The notes under the pieces are model-generated. The model searched no databases. It saw nothing but the letters and a program-made list of their open reading frames with translations, and had not been told where the DNA came from. This document shows, in pieces, positions 46,021 to 55,620 of a stretch of 64,000 bases of DNA (positions are counted from its first letter, which is position 1; every line of letters begins with the position of its first letter). The position numbers were made by a program, and so were the translations under genes. The DNA is taken from NCBI GenBank assembly GCA_030158485.1, contig JAOASS010000023.1, forward strand, positions 1 to 64,000. Reading direction: 5' to 3'. This DNA is from Pseudobdellovibrionaceae bacterium (lineage in GTDB: Bacteria; Bdellovibrionota; Bdellovibrionia; Bdellovibrionales; Bdellovibrionaceae).

Positions 46021-47159
46021 TGAACGGCTCCCTTGGCAAGAAGGGCAAGTTTAAGAGCTTTCTTCAACTGCTTATTATCCAGCCGCTCTACAACTTCCAT
46101 TATAAAAGCTTCCGAAACCAACTGAATGGCTTTCTCTTTTGTAATTCCACGAGTCTGGAGATAAAAAACTTCTTCTTTTTGAATTTGGCCAATAGTAGAA
46201 CCATGAGTAGCTTTGACATCATCGGCATAGATTTCGAGTTCCGGCTTACTGTTTACTTCTGCTTCTGAGCTTAAAAGAAGATTTTTATTCAGTTGTTCTG
46301 AATTAGCCTTTTGAGCATTTGGAGCAATTAAAACATGACCGTTAAAGACACCTTTTGATTGGTCAGCTAGTATTCCTTTATAAATCTGAACAGTTTGGCT
46401 TCCGCCAACTAAATGTTTAACAGAAGTATAGTGATCAGATTGTTGATTCTGGGATAACGCGTAGATACCCAATAGTTGGGCTGATATATCAGGACCTAAA
46501 ATGTCCACATCGATTTCACTTCGCGAAAGTTGACTGCCAATTGCAACTTCTAAAATTTTTACTTGAGCTTGATCTTTAATTTTAAAATGAGCTTTCTCGT
46601 AATGAAAGCTTTTAAAATTTTGGCTTTGCAAAATTGCACATTCAAGCTTTGCGCCAACGCCGACTTGAATGCTCAACCAAGAACACACAAATGAAATATG
46701 ATCAGAATCAAGTCCTTGATGTTGGATAAGCATTGATAATCGGCTGTGGTTTCCGATTTCAAGACGAACTTGTGGATAGTTCATTGATGGTCCCGCTTCA
46801 GATGAAGTCAAAAAAATCATATGAAGTGCAGATTCGAGGTTAGCGTCATCAGAAACTTTCAACACTGTTGTCGACTGAGTAAACCGTGAATTTAATAAAA
46901 CTAACGAATCTTTTTTTGAAGGGGCCGCCGTGTTTTCAAAGCTTACCGTTACCATCGAGGGCAAGACAGACATTTCTTGGTTAAAACAACCATTAACAAA
47001 AATGGCTTTGTAAGCAAAAGCTGAATTAATAATAGGACTCAGTTCGCTTGAAGAACTTAAAACGTAAGGTTTTTCTAACCAAGATTTTAAACTGGTATAT
47101 TTCCAGTTTTCATCTTTACGCGTTGGAAAAATATGTTCTTGAGGAAAAGTCATTTTCAT
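46017..47159 (-). CDS. sufD: Fe-S assembly scaffold protein SufD
   Basis: Beta-helix partner of SufB in the SufBC2D complex. 380 aa: N-terminal divergent region with PTRKDENWKYTSLKSWL, core beta helix, and the diagnostic C-terminal VKATHGSTIGQIQKEEVFYLQTRGITKEKAIQLV with SEAFIMEVVERL. 4 bases after sufC. Confidence 0.96.
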   Translation of the reverse strand: MKMTFPQEHIFPTRKDENWKYTSLKSWLEKPYVLSSSSELSPIINSAFAYKAIFVNGCFNQEMSVLPSMVTVSFENTAAPSKKDSLVLLNSRFTQSTTVLKVSDDANLESALHMIFLTSSEAGPSMNYPQVRLEIGNHSRLSMLIQHQGLDSDHISFVCSWLSIQVGVGAKLECAILQSQNFKSFHYEKAHFKIKDQAQVKILEVAIGSQLSRSEIDVDILGPDISAQLLGIYALSQNQQSDHYTSVKHLVGGSQTVQIYKGILADQSKGVFNGHVLIAPNAQKANSEQLNKNLLLSSEAEVNSKPELEIYADDVKATHGSTIGQIQKEEVFYLQTRGITKEKAIQLVSEAFIMEVVERLDNKQLKKALKLALLAKGAVQ

Positions 47160-47163
47160 ATCC

Positions 47164-47916
47164 TTAATTCAAAAGCCAGTCGTAACCCTGCTTTTCAAGT
47201 TTTAGTGCCAGCTCTGGTCCACCAGATTCAATAATCCGCCCGCCCGCCAAAACATGCACATAATCTGGCTTGATAAAATCCAATAAGCGCTGGTAGTGCG
47301 TAATTAAAATAATGGCGTTGTTTCTGTTCTTTAATTTATTCACACCTTCGGCAACGACTTTCAGGGCGTCAATATCAAGACCTGAATCTGTTTCATCTAA
47401 AATCGCAAGCCGAGGCGCCAAAACTGCCATCTGAAGAATTTCATTTTTCTTTTTTTCTCCGCCAGAAAAGCCAGCGTTGACTCCACGCTCAAGATAATCT
47501 GGACGCATCGAAACGATTTTTAGCTTTTCCATTACATATTGGCGAAATTCACTTTCCGTCATGGGAGCCGACCCTTGCGCTTCTAGAATAGAATTGTAAG
47601 CAGTCATCAAAAAATTAAAATTGGTCACTCCGGGAACTTCAATCGGATACTGGAATGCCAAGAAAATACCGTCTTTGGCTCTTGCGTCGGGTTCCATTTC
47701 TAGAATACTTTTCATTTGCATGTTGATGTCAAAAAGAATATCTCCACCCACCACTTCATAACCGGGATGACCGGCAAGAACTTTAGATAAAGTTGATTTA
47801 CCTGAACCATTAGGTCCCATAATAGCATGAACTTCCCCTGCTTTAACTTGCAGACTCAGCCCTTTTAAAACTTCTTTTTTATCAACCGTTGCAACTAAAT
47901 TTTCAATTTTTAACAT
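47164..47916 (-). CDS. sufC: Fe-S assembly ATPase SufC
   Basis: ABC-type ATPase that drives rearrangement of SufBC2D. 250 aa with Walker A GPNGSGKSTL, SGGEKKKNEIL signature, Walker B LAILDETDSGLDIDAL and H-loop ITHYQRLL. The ATG at 47916 (GGTAGG, spacing 6) is preferred over the TTG at 47922 that would overlap the sufB stop. Confidence 0.97.
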   Translation of the reverse strand: MLKIENLVATVDKKEVLKGLSLQVKAGEVHAIMGPNGSGKSTLSKVLAGHPGYEVVGGDILFDINMQMKSILEMEPDARAKDGIFLAFQYPIEVPGVTNFNFLMTAYNSILEAQGSAPMTESEFRQYVMEKLKIVSMRPDYLERGVNAGFSGGEKKKNEILQMAVLAPRLAILDETDSGLDIDALKVVAEGVNKLKNRNNAIILITHYQRLLDFIKPDYVHVLAGGRIIESGGPELALKLEKQGYDWLLN

Positions 47917-47918
47917 GA

Positions 47919-49364
47919 TCAACCTACCGAGTTTTCAAGTTTCATTTCAATTAACTTCACAGCTTCTACAGAAAATTCCAATGGAAGTTCTTTAAACACA
48001 TCTTTACAGAAACCATTGACCAACATAGAAATTGATTTTTCCATATCAAGTCCACGCGATTGAAGATAAAAAATTTGATCTTCAGATATTCGAGAAGTTG
48101 TCGCTTCATGTTCTATGGTCGCAGTCTTATTTTTAACTTCTAAGTACGGATAAGTATGGGCCGAAGATTGATCGCCCACTAACATCGAATCACACTGGGA
48201 ATAATTTCGCGCATTAATTGCAGACGGAAGAATCTTCACAAGACCGCGGTACGCATTCGAAGAATGGCCAGCTGAAATCCCTTTTGAGATGATCGTACTT
48301 TTTGTGTTTTTTCCGATATGAATCATTTTTGTTCCGGTATCAGCTTGCATATAGTCATGAGTCAAAGCGACAGAATAAAACGCCCCTTCTGATTCATCAC
48401 CTTTCAAAATACAAGAAGGATACTTCCAAGTAATAGCCGATCCGCTTTCAACTTGCGTCCATGAAATTTTAGACTTTCTTCCAGAACAAATCCCACGCTT
48501 AGTAACGAAGTTGTAAACTCCACCTTTTCCAGTTTTATCACCCGTGTACCAATTTTGTACTGTTGAATATTTAATTTCAGCACTTTCCATGGCAACGAGT
48601 TCAACGACAGCTGCATGCAATTGATTTTCATCCCGCTGGGGCGCCGTACAGCCTTCTAAATAATTCACAAAAGATTGATCATCAGCAATGATCAATGTTC
48701 TTTCGAATTGACCGGTTTCTTTAGCATTAATTCGAAAGTAGGTTGAAAGGTCCATCGGGCAACGCACGCCTTTAGGAATGTAAACAAAAGATCCATCCGT
48801 AAAAACTGCCGCATTTAATGCCGCATAATAATTATCTGTAAAAGGAACAACAGTTCCAAAATACTTTTTAACAAGCTCTGGATGCGTTTGGACAGCTTCG
48901 CTAATTGAGCAAAAGACAACACCGACTTTTTCAAGAGTTTCCTTATGCGTTGTTGCAATTGAAACCGAGTCAAAGACAACATCAACGGCTACTCCTGATA
49001 TTCGTTTTTGTTCCTGAAGAGGAATACCCAATCTTTCGAAAGTTTTAATCAGCTCTGGGTCCAATTCTTCCATTGATTTCGGTCCAACTTTATTTTTCTT
49101 TGGCGCAGAATAATAACGTGAATCTTGAAAATCAATTTTGGGATAGTTCACATGCGCCCAGTTGGGCTCTGTCATTGTCAGCCAATGCTTATAAGCTTTC
49201 AATCTATATTCCAGAAGCCATTCTGGTTCATTTTTTTTAGATGAAATAAGTCGAATGATTTCCTCATTAAGACCTTTGGGAACAGTTTCTTCCTCTATGA
49301 GAGTTTCAAAACCGTATTTGTATTCATAGTCATCTTGAGGCTTTTGATCAACAGGATTAGACAT
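47919..49364 (-). CDS. sufB: Fe-S assembly scaffold protein SufB
   Basis: 481-aa scaffold protein, with SufD-like C-terminal beta-helix and the conserved [42 protein letters not shown] region, [19 protein letters not shown] and [36 protein letters not shown]. Usual length. Begins 8 bases inside the end of the Rrf2 regulator gene. Confidence 0.97.
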   Translation of the reverse strand: MSNPVDQKPQDDYEYKYGFETLIEEETVPKGLNEEIIRLISSKKNEPEWLLEYRLKAYKHWLTMTEPNWAHVNYPKIDFQDSRYYSAPKKNKVGPKSMEELDPELIKTFERLGIPLQEQKRISGVAVDVVFDSVSIATTHKETLEKVGVVFCSISEAVQTHPELVKKYFGTVVPFTDNYYAALNAAVFTDGSFVYIPKGVRCPMDLSTYFRINAKETGQFERTLIIADDQSFVNYLEGCTAPQRDENQLHAAVVELVAMESAEIKYSTVQNWYTGDKTGKGGVYNFVTKRGICSGRKSKISWTQVESGSAITWKYPSCILKGDESEGAFYSVALTHDYMQADTGTKMIHIGKNTKSTIISKGISAGHSSNAYRGLVKILPSAINARNYSQCDSMLVGDQSSAHTYPYLEVKNKTATIEHEATTSRISEDQIFYLQSRGLDMEKSISMLVNGFCKDVFKELPLEFSVEAVKLIEMKLENSVG

Positions 49365-49803
49365 GAGTTAAGACCTCGATATCTTCGACGAGCCCTTCAG
49401 TGCCCGACAAAAGCTCACTGAGAGGAATGTTTTTTAAAAAAATATTTAGTTTATGATTCAAAGTTTTAATCGGCGAAACAATATTGCAATTGCTTTCAAT
49501 ATCACAGGCCCCTTCTTCAGAAATACATTTTACAAGTGCCGTTGGGCCCTCGATCATTTCAATCAAATAAAACAAGGATACATTTTTTAAATCTTGATTC
49601 AGGCGATAACCACCAGCAGCACCTTGCTCTGAAACTAAAAGTCCTTTTTGCGCCATGACTTGAAGGACACGCGCAATCACTTCAAAAGGAGCATGAACTG
49701 AATCAGATACTTCTTTTGCAGTTACTTTTGAACTTGATTGACGCTGGTTTATGTATTTAAGCGCCATCAATGAATATTCAATCTTACGATTTAATTTGGT
49801 CAT
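49357..49803 (-). CDS. Rrf2 family regulator of the SUF operon
   Basis: Rrf2/IscR-type transcription factor: winged HTH at residues 1-70 ([46 protein letters not shown]) and a dimer helix. Three Cys are present in the cluster-binding region ([14 protein letters not shown]), consistent with Fe-S sensing. ATG at 49803 chosen by family alignment (149 aa), not the longer form to 49872. Autoregulation of the suf operon is likely. Upstream boxes TTGAGT-17-TAGTTT are a plausible promoter. Confidence 0.9.
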   Translation of the reverse strand: MTKLNRKIEYSLMALKYINQRQSSSKVTAKEVSDSVHAPFEVIARVLQVMAQKGLLVSEQGAAGGYRLNQDLKNVSLFYLIEMIEGPTALVKCISEEGACDIESNCNIVSPIKTLNHKLNIFLKNIPLSELLSGTEGLVEDIEVLTHV

Positions 49804-49945
49804 ACTTTTTAACTGAAGGCCCCTTACCCCTGATTCGAAATGCAAACTAGTTGATAATGACTTTAAACTCAAGAGTAAATACGCTAAATTATGTCGTAAT
49901 TAAATATATCGTGATTTCAATAGGTTATAGTGGTATTGAAGCAAT

Positions 49946-50776
49946 ATGAAATTACTCGGAATCAGTCTCAGTGCAATTTTAGTCACCGCCATGGCCTGGG
50001 CCACTTTATGGTTTTGGGGGCAGGGCCTTACTTATAAACCCTATGATCATCCTTTGCTCAGCTGGACTCGGGATGATGGTCAACCTCTACTCGCGATTTC
50101 AACTGATAAATTTGAAGAAGCTTCCGCTTTTTTAGAAAAAAATCCTGATGCGCTTGTGATGCTCAATTTAAAAGTTTCTCAAGATGGTCAGCTTTTCACG
50201 GCTCCGAAAAATGCTTTAGATTTTCTTTATCAATTCAGTGATGCAAATACCTCTGAATACAAAGGAAATAAAAATTTTTATTATGATTTTTCATTTCTAA
50301 AAAACCGGGCTCCCGACTTGATTCCAATCGAAACATGGATCGCTCTTAAACCACGCTTTTGGATTTTTAATATTGTTGATAACGCAATCGACGTTGATAA
50401 ACATGTGACACAATGGATTGAAAAAAATGATTTTTCAAAAAAAGTTGTGATCACAAGTGAAGCCGATATCGTCATAACCAGCTTGAAAAATCAAAAGCCT
50501 CTTTGGATATACGGAACTTCTCTTTCGGATTTAACTAAACTCATGACAATGGCCTCGGTTCACTTAGAAGGACTCGTTAACTTCAAGCGTGATTACTTTA
50601 TAACACCTGTTACTTTAAAAAACCGTGAAGTCTTAAACTCAAAACTCACTTTAGAGATGAAAAGACGATTTAAAAAAGTTGCAATTGGCCCCGTGCGTAC
50701 GGACCAAGATCGAGAAAAAGCTCTGATGCTTAAGCCCGATGTTCTTATTTTAGATTCTTCTACTCTACATAAATAG
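49946..50776 (+). CDS. GDPD-like protein lacking catalytic residues
   Basis: 276 aa with an N-terminal signal or anchor (LGISLSAILVTAMAWATLWFWG). The body follows the glycerophosphodiester phosphodiesterase TIM-barrel pattern: PDALVMLNLKVSQDGQLFTAP in place of the ExDVxxTKDGxxVxxHD segment, IPIETWIALKP, and a terminal KPDVLILDSST. The catalytic HRG at the first strand is absent (AISTDKFEE) and the metal-binding Glu/Asp/His are not conserved. Probably a pseudoenzyme exported to the periplasm. Sits directly upstream of tolQ. Confidence 0.7.
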   Translation: MKLLGISLSAILVTAMAWATLWFWGQGLTYKPYDHPLLSWTRDDGQPLLAISTDKFEEASAFLEKNPDALVMLNLKVSQDGQLFTAPKNALDFLYQFSDANTSEYKGNKNFYYDFSFLKNRAPDLIPIETWIALKPRFWIFNIVDNAIDVDKHVTQWIEKNDFSKKVVITSEADIVITSLKNQKPLWIYGTSLSDLTKLMTMASVHLEGLVNFKRDYFITPVTLKNREVLNSKLTLEMKRRFKKVAIGPVRTDQDREKALMLKPDVLILDSSTLHK

Positions 50777-50798
50777 ATTTTTTCAAACGATTAAAGTT

Positions 50799-50827
50799 TT
50801 GCTCTTTTGGTCAGGACTACCTAGAAT
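50799..50827 (+). promoter_or_regulatory. tolQ promoter
   Basis: -35 TTGCTC (50799-50804), 17-base spacer, -10 TAGAAT (50822-50827), only 8 bases from the ATG at 50836: predicted start 0-2 bases from it. Confidence 0.45.
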
Positions 50828-50835
50828 AAAGTCCT

Positions 50836-51531
50836 ATGGAAAAAATAGCTGTTAACACAAGTGCATTAGATTCAATTCTTCAGGCCAGTTTCATCGTTCA
50901 ATTAACACTCTTGATACTGCTTGGTCTTTCGGTTGTCTGCTGGAGCGTTGGCATTACAAAATGGCGTCAATTCAAAAAACTAGCTGATAATAACGAGCTT
51001 TTTTTAGCTCACTTTTGGAAAGCTTCTTCTTTAGATAGCCTCTACGAACAAATCGACAAATATAACTCAAGCACTTTAGCCAGAGTCTACCGCGCCGCCT
51101 ACCTAGAGCTTAAAAAATTAGCAGAATCATCTTCCACCAATGGTGGAAATCGCCCGCAGTTATCCAGTGTCGATAACTTGGAACGCGTCATTCGCAAATC
51201 CACTGAAAACGAAATTTCAGCACTCGAATCTAAATTAAATTGGCTTGCAACAACAGGTAGTACAGGTCCTTTTATTGGATTATTCGGAACCGTATGGGGA
51301 CTGATGGGCTCTTTCCACAAAATTGGACAAACAGGAAGCGCCAGTCTTGCCGTTGTGGCCCCTGGAATATCGGAAGCTTTGATTGCAACAGCAATTGGGC
51401 TGGCCGCCGCTATTCCGGCTGTGATGCTCTATAACCACTTTATTTCTAAAGTTCGAAAAGAAGAAATTGAGCTCAATAATTTTAGTTCTGATTTTCTTAA
51501 CATTGTAAAACGTAACTTCTTTAAGAATTAA
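50836..51531 (+). CDS. tolQ: Tol-Pal energiser subunit TolQ
   Basis: Proton channel of the Tol complex, anchoring the outer membrane to the constricting cell envelope. 231 aa; three membrane helices and the signature ATTGSTGPFIGLFGTVWGLMGSF, then SEALIATAIGLAAAIPAVMLYN of the MotA/TolQ/ExbB family. First gene of tolQ-tolR-tolA-tolB; 10-base gap to tolR. Confidence 0.95.
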   Translation: MEKIAVNTSALDSILQASFIVQLTLLILLGLSVVCWSVGITKWRQFKKLADNNELFLAHFWKASSLDSLYEQIDKYNSSTLARVYRAAYLELKKLAESSSTNGGNRPQLSSVDNLERVIRKSTENEISALESKLNWLATTGSTGPFIGLFGTVWGLMGSFHKIGQTGSASLAVVAPGISEALIATAIGLAAAIPAVMLYNHFISKVRKEEIELNNFSSDFLNIVKRNFFKN

Positions 51532-51541
51532 GGATTAACTT

Positions 51542-51961
51542 ATGTCGATGACATCGAGCGGATCCGGAAAATCTAAAGCCGTTTTAAGTGAAATTAATGT
51601 CACACCACTTGTGGATGTGATGTTAGTTCTGCTGATTATGTTTATGGTGACAACACCACTGATGCAACAAGGCATTGAAGTGAATGTTCCCAAAACGGCT
51701 AGTTCAGGAGTTGAAATGACCGATGAGCCGTTCTTGCTGGTCATTCATAAGGATCGCCGGATGGAAGCTGGAAAAGCTCGAATTGCAATGAACGATCTTA
51801 GAAATAAAATACAAGCCATTTTCAAAACAAGAAAAAACAAACAGATTTATATCCAAGCTGATAAACAAGTTGATTACGGAGTTGTCGCCGAAGCTATGGC
51901 TGAAATTAGGGCGGCTGGCATTACCAATATTGGACTGATCACTTTACCCAAAGAGAATTAA
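51542..51961 (+). CDS. tolR: Tol-Pal subunit TolR
   Basis: 139-aa ExbD/TolR protein: one membrane helix with the proton-conducting Asp (EINVTPLVDVMLVLLIMFMVTTPL) and a small periplasmic domain (IYIQADKQVDYGVVAEAMAEIRAAGITNIGLITLP). AAGGA ribosome site. Follows tolQ by 10 bases. Confidence 0.95.
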   Translation: MSMTSSGSGKSKAVLSEINVTPLVDVMLVLLIMFMVTTPLMQQGIEVNVPKTASSGVEMTDEPFLLVIHKDRRMEAGKARIAMNDLRNKIQAIFKTRKNKQIYIQADKQVDYGVVAEAMAEIRAAGITNIGLITLPKEN

Positions 51962-51972
51962 TTTTAATTTAA

Positions 51973-52737
51973 ATGACGAAAGATACAGCAGAAGACCCTT
52001 TTAACGAAAAAAATGAATTCACATCAGGCTTGAAGTGGTCGGTGATAGCTCATGCTATCGTTTTTATGATTTTTGGTGTGAAAACTGCCTTTTTTCAAAG
52101 TGAAGGCATTGATTATTCTGCCGCTATAAGAGTTGACATTGTGGCTCTTCCTGAAAAGTTAGACCCCGATCAAATTTCCATGGTTAAGCCTGAAGAAAAG
52201 TTTCAAGAAAAAACTAACCCCGTCACACTGCCGGATAAAAAATCAAATACACCAAAAGATTCTGATGCAATTAATTTGAATCAAAGAAAGTCAAAACAAC
52301 AAGAAGCTTTAGAAAAACTCAAGAAACAAAGTGCAATCGATAAAATCAAAAACGATGTCGAAAGAGAAAAATCAAGCCAAGACGCCTTAAAAAAAATAAC
52401 CCAAGTTAAAGGCAATATTCTTTCACCAGGCACATCATTGACTGGACTTAATAAATTACAACATGAAAATTATATTGCTGATCTCGACCGACATATTAAA
52501 GAGCGTTGGGCGCTCCCCGAATGGATGGCCAAAAGAGAACTGAAGGCCCAAGCCCGAGTCCGAATCGACGAAAAGGGCCAAATTATTTCTCGTGAGATTT
52601 CAAAATCAAGTGGAAATTTAAATTATGATGAAATTGTATTGGATACAATTGACCAATCAGCTCCCTTTCCCATTCCACCAGGAAAATTTGCTGCGATCGT
52701 TGGTGTCCAAGGAATTGTCATTGGATTTCCAGAATAA
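51973..52737 (+). CDS. tolA: TolA/TonB-like energy transducer
   Basis: 254 aa: short cytosolic N-end, membrane helix (WSVIAHAIVFMIFGVKTAFF, about 22-41), a Lys/Gln-rich coiled coil (about 75-150) much shorter than in E. coli TolA, and a TonB-like C-terminal domain (about 160-250; DLDRHIKERWALPEWMAKRELKAQARVRIDEKGQI). The S-G-N-L-N-Y-D-E-x-V motif of TonB C-domains is present. Assigned TolA by position. 3 bases before the TolB upstream ORF extension. Confidence 0.88.
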   Translation: MTKDTAEDPFNEKNEFTSGLKWSVIAHAIVFMIFGVKTAFFQSEGIDYSAAIRVDIVALPEKLDPDQISMVKPEEKFQEKTNPVTLPDKKSNTPKDSDAINLNQRKSKQQEALEKLKKQSAIDKIKNDVEREKSSQDALKKITQVKGNILSPGTSLTGLNKLQHENYIADLDRHIKERWALPEWMAKRELKAQARVRIDEKGQIISREISKSSGNLNYDEIVLDTIDQSAPFPIPPGKFAAIVGVQGIVIGFPE

Positions 52738-52770
52738 AGTTTGATTGAATTATTGATGAAGGAGAACCCC

Positions 52771-54141
52771 ATGAAGTTATTTTTTATTCTGACTTTTCTA
52801 TTTTCGACTGCTCTACAAGCACAAAGTTCGAATGAAATTTATATTAAAATCGGAGAAGCTCGTACTAAAAAAAGTTTACTCGCTTTTCCGACTTTACAAA
52901 ATCTGAGTAGCTCTTCTTCAACAAAAGATATTGCAGCGGGAAATGAAATTTTTAACGTCATTAAAAATGATTTAGAAGTATCAACTTATTTCCAACTGAT
53001 TGATAAAGCTGCTTTCTTAGAAGATCCCTCTAAAAAAGGCTTAAAACCTGCTCCGAGCGAAGCCAACGGCTTTAATTTCGCAAGCTGGAAACAAATTGGG
53101 ACAGAGTTTCTTATTCTTGGAGGGTATTCAACAGTCGGCGGAGAAATCACCCTTGATATTTATCTTTATGAAGTTTCAAAATCTGCTCTTGTCTTTGGGA
53201 AAAAATATAAAGCTGGCATTTCAAGTGCCCGAAAAGTGGCTCATACTTTTGCCAATGATGTTCTGAAGTCTTTAACTGGCAAAGAAGGAATGTATCTTTC
53301 AAAAATTACAGTTGCCACTAACAAAAATAGTGGTCAATCTCGAGAAATTTTTGTCATGGATTGGGACGGCGCCAATCCAATTCAAATTTCAAACCATAAC
53401 TCAATTGCGCTTTCGCCCGCTTGGTCTCCTGATGGTAAGAAAATTGCTTACACGGCCTATGTTCAACGAGCTAAAACCAAACTGCGAAATGCTGATCTGT
53501 TCTTGTTTGATGTGACCACTGGAAAACGACAGCTTCTTTCATATCGCCAAGGAATCAACTCTGGCGCTTCCTTTTCCCCCGATAGTCAAAATGTTTACCT
53601 GACAATTTCTCAAGGGAACTCGCCTAATATTTATAAAATTAATTTAAATGGCGACATTGTTGGCAAATTAACCAATGGACCTTCTGGGGCTATGAATGTT
53701 GAACCCGCAGCCAGTTCTGATGGTCGAAAATTAGCATTTTCATCTGACAGACCTGGGCGAACAATGATTTACACGATGAATACAGATGGAAGCTCTGTGA
53801 AACGCATTACATTTGCAGGACAGTTTAATGCTTCACCTGCCTGGTCACCTGATGGTAAAAAAATCGCTTTTGCAGGGCAAACAGGTAGTAACTTCGATAT
53901 TTTTGTGATGAACGAAGATGGAACAGGAATGATCCGCCTGACCTCTGCCAAAAGAGAAAATGGCAGACCTGCAAATAATGAAGATCCCACTTGGTCGCCA
54001 GATGGGCGTTTTGTGATGTACACAAGTGATCGAACCGGAAAAAGCCAAGTTTATTTTTCTACAGCTGACGGTGCCGAAGAAAGACGAGTCACTTTAGATA
54101 ATTATAATTACTACAAAGTAAAATGGAGCCAGAATCAATAG
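52771..54141 (+). CDS. tolB: Tol-Pal periplasmic protein TolB
   Basis: From ATG 52771 (AAGGAG upstream): 456 aa, signal peptide [19 protein letters not shown]-terminal domain about 20-170, then a six-bladed beta-propeller with repeated [12 protein letters not shown] motifs (at about residues 210-450; [42 protein letters not shown]). In other genomes pal follows; here a cyclophilin gene follows instead. Confidence 0.95.
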   Translation: MKLFFILTFLFSTALQAQSSNEIYIKIGEARTKKSLLAFPTLQNLSSSSSTKDIAAGNEIFNVIKNDLEVSTYFQLIDKAAFLEDPSKKGLKPAPSEANGFNFASWKQIGTEFLILGGYSTVGGEITLDIYLYEVSKSALVFGKKYKAGISSARKVAHTFANDVLKSLTGKEGMYLSKITVATNKNSGQSREIFVMDWDGANPIQISNHNSIALSPAWSPDGKKIAYTAYVQRAKTKLRNADLFLFDVTTGKRQLLSYRQGINSGASFSPDSQNVYLTISQGNSPNIYKINLNGDIVGKLTNGPSGAMNVEPAASSDGRKLAFSSDRPGRTMIYTMNTDGSSVKRITFAGQFNASPAWSPDGKKIAFAGQTGSNFDIFVMNEDGTGMIRLTSAKRENGRPANNEDPTWSPDGRFVMYTSDRTGKSQVYFSTADGAEERRVTLDNYNYYKVKWSQNQ

Positions 54142-54206
54142 TGGCTTCAATACTTAAAAAGTGAGTCCCTTTACATAAAATTGATCTCAATTAAAAGCTC
54201 AAAATT

Positions 54207-54290
54207 GCGACGCGTTATTTCGGCGTATTCGCGTCATGACAGGCCCTATTGTCAGGGTTTAGTTTCCTTTTCGTTCATTTAACGAAAGGG
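54207..54290 (+). promoter_or_regulatory. three-hairpin leader covering the cyclophilin ribosome site
   Basis: Three hairpins in a row: GACGCG/CGCGTC (54209-54214, 54230-54235), TGACA/TGTCA (54237-54241, 54250-54254) and a 10-bp stem CCTTTTCGTT/AACGAAAGGG (54266-54275, 54281-54290, 5-base loop, one G-U). The last 3' arm contains the AAAGGG ribosome site 6 bases before the TTG start. Confidence 0.5.
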
Positions 54291-54296
54291 TTTAAT

Positions 54297-54989
54297 TTGA
54301 CGACCAAAGCGTGCATAAAAAAAGCGGCCTGGATTTATGTTGCTGCATTTTTGTTATTAGCCTTTAGCTTCCACGCGGAAGCACAAACAGCAGAAACTCC
54401 GACCGATAAAAAAAGCGAATTATCTAAAACCATGTCCTCTAAGGAAAAAGACAAAAAAACAAAAAAAGCAGTTAAGAAAGAAGAAGGTCTCATGACAACA
54501 GTAGTAATGGAAACTTCATTAGGCACCCTAGAAATTGAACTCGACGGAGAAAAAGCTCCGATCTCAACTCAAAACTTCCTTAAGTACGTTGATGATAAAT
54601 TTTATGACGGTCTTATTTTTCATCGTGTTATTAAAAACTTTATGATCCAAGGTGGCGGCTTTACCGAAAATATGGACCAAAAGAAAACTCGTGAAATGAT
54701 TAAAAATGAAGCGGGCAATGGCTTAAAAAACGTAAAGGGAACAATTGCTATGGCACGAACAAATGTTGTCGATAGCGCCACTGCCCAATTTTTTATTAAT
54801 GTTGTTGATAATGACTTTCTTAATCAACGCGATACTTCACCATCTGGCTTTGGCTACGCCGTTTTTGGTAAAGTCACAAGCGGTATGGACGTTGTAGATA
54901 AAATCAAATCTGTTTCAACAGGTGTGAAAAACGGAATGGATGACGTTCCAACGACAGCCGTCGTAATTAAATCGGTTAAAAGAAAGTAG
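54297..54989 (+). CDS. secreted cyclophilin-type peptidyl-prolyl isomerase
   Basis: A 231-aa protein from TTG 54297: signal peptide ([17 protein letters not shown]), a Lys/Thr-rich linker (about 33-63), then a cyclophilin domain (about 66-228) with [43 protein letters not shown] and [17 protein letters not shown]. Key Arg in FHRV is present. Exported proline isomerase/chaperone for envelope proteins; TTG chosen because the AAAGGG site fits and the signal peptide excludes internal starts. Just after tolB. Confidence 0.9.
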   Translation: MTTKACIKKAAWIYVAAFLLLAFSFHAEAQTAETPTDKKSELSKTMSSKEKDKKTKKAVKKEEGLMTTVVMETSLGTLEIELDGEKAPISTQNFLKYVDDKFYDGLIFHRVIKNFMIQGGGFTENMDQKKTREMIKNEAGNGLKNVKGTIAMARTNVVDSATAQFFINVVDNDFLNQRDTSPSGFGYAVFGKVTSGMDVVDKIKSVSTGVKNGMDDVPTTAVVIKSVKRK

Positions 54990-55006
54990 TTTTCGAGCTA
55001 GTCCCC

Positions 55007-55035
55007 GTGACATTCATAAGTGGGTCAATTAATCT
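55007..55035 (+). promoter_or_regulatory. promoter of the PAP2 phosphatase operon
   Basis: -35 GTGACA (55007-55012), 17-base spacer, -10 TAATCT (55030-55035), 6 bases, ATG at 55042: the predicted start point is the A of the start codon. Confidence 0.45.
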
Positions 55036-55041
55036 TATAAA

Positions 55042-55620
55042 ATGGATTTTTTGATCCACGCGGATTACATTCTATTTCACTTTATAAATCAGACTCTTTC
55101 CAGCTCTTGGCAAGATTCGTTTTTTCCAGCAATTACTGATTTACATAAAAATATTTGGTTTAATTTAGTTATCTATCCCGTTTTATTTGGTTTTTATATT
55201 TATAAGTTCAAACGAATGGGATTTTTTTATTTTTTATTTTGCATCATATCAGTAGCCATGACTGATTTTTCTGGAAATCGAATTTTAAAAAAAGAAATCC
55301 AACGTCCCCGCCCGTTTCAAACTGAAGGGTTAGAAGTTAATAAAAGGTCAAACGCCCATGGTGGCAGCTTTATTTCTAATCATACTGCCAATATGTTTGC
55401 TTTTGCAGCTTACAGTACTGCCTTTTTTCCAGCAGGACGCTTTGCTTTTTACGGCATTGCAAGTCTTATTGGCTACAGTCGAATCTACAACGGAGTCCAC
55501 TTTCCACTTGATGTCATTTGTGGTGCACTTTGGGGAATTTCAATTAGCTTTATTTTTATTTTTGCAGCTCAATGGATCGCTAAAAAATTTCGTTTAGAAA
55601 AAGAAAGCCGAATTATATGA
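55042..55620 (+). CDS. PAP2 family membrane phosphatase
   Basis: A 192-aa membrane enzyme with five or six helices and the three PAP2 motifs: KEIQRPRPF (motif 1), SNHTANMFAF (motif 2, His), and YSRIYNGVHFPLDVICG (motif 3, catalytic His). Motif 2 has SNHTAN where SGH is usual. Possible undecaprenyl-diphosphate or lipid phosphatase. ATGA overlap with the epimerase gene. Confidence 0.88.
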   Translation: MDFLIHADYILFHFINQTLSSSWQDSFFPAITDLHKNIWFNLVIYPVLFGFYIYKFKRMGFFYFLFCIISVAMTDFSGNRILKKEIQRPRPFQTEGLEVNKRSNAHGGSFISNHTANMFAFAAYSTAFFPAGRFAFYGIASLIGYSRIYNGVHFPLDVICGALWGISISFIFIFAAQWIAKKFRLEKESRII

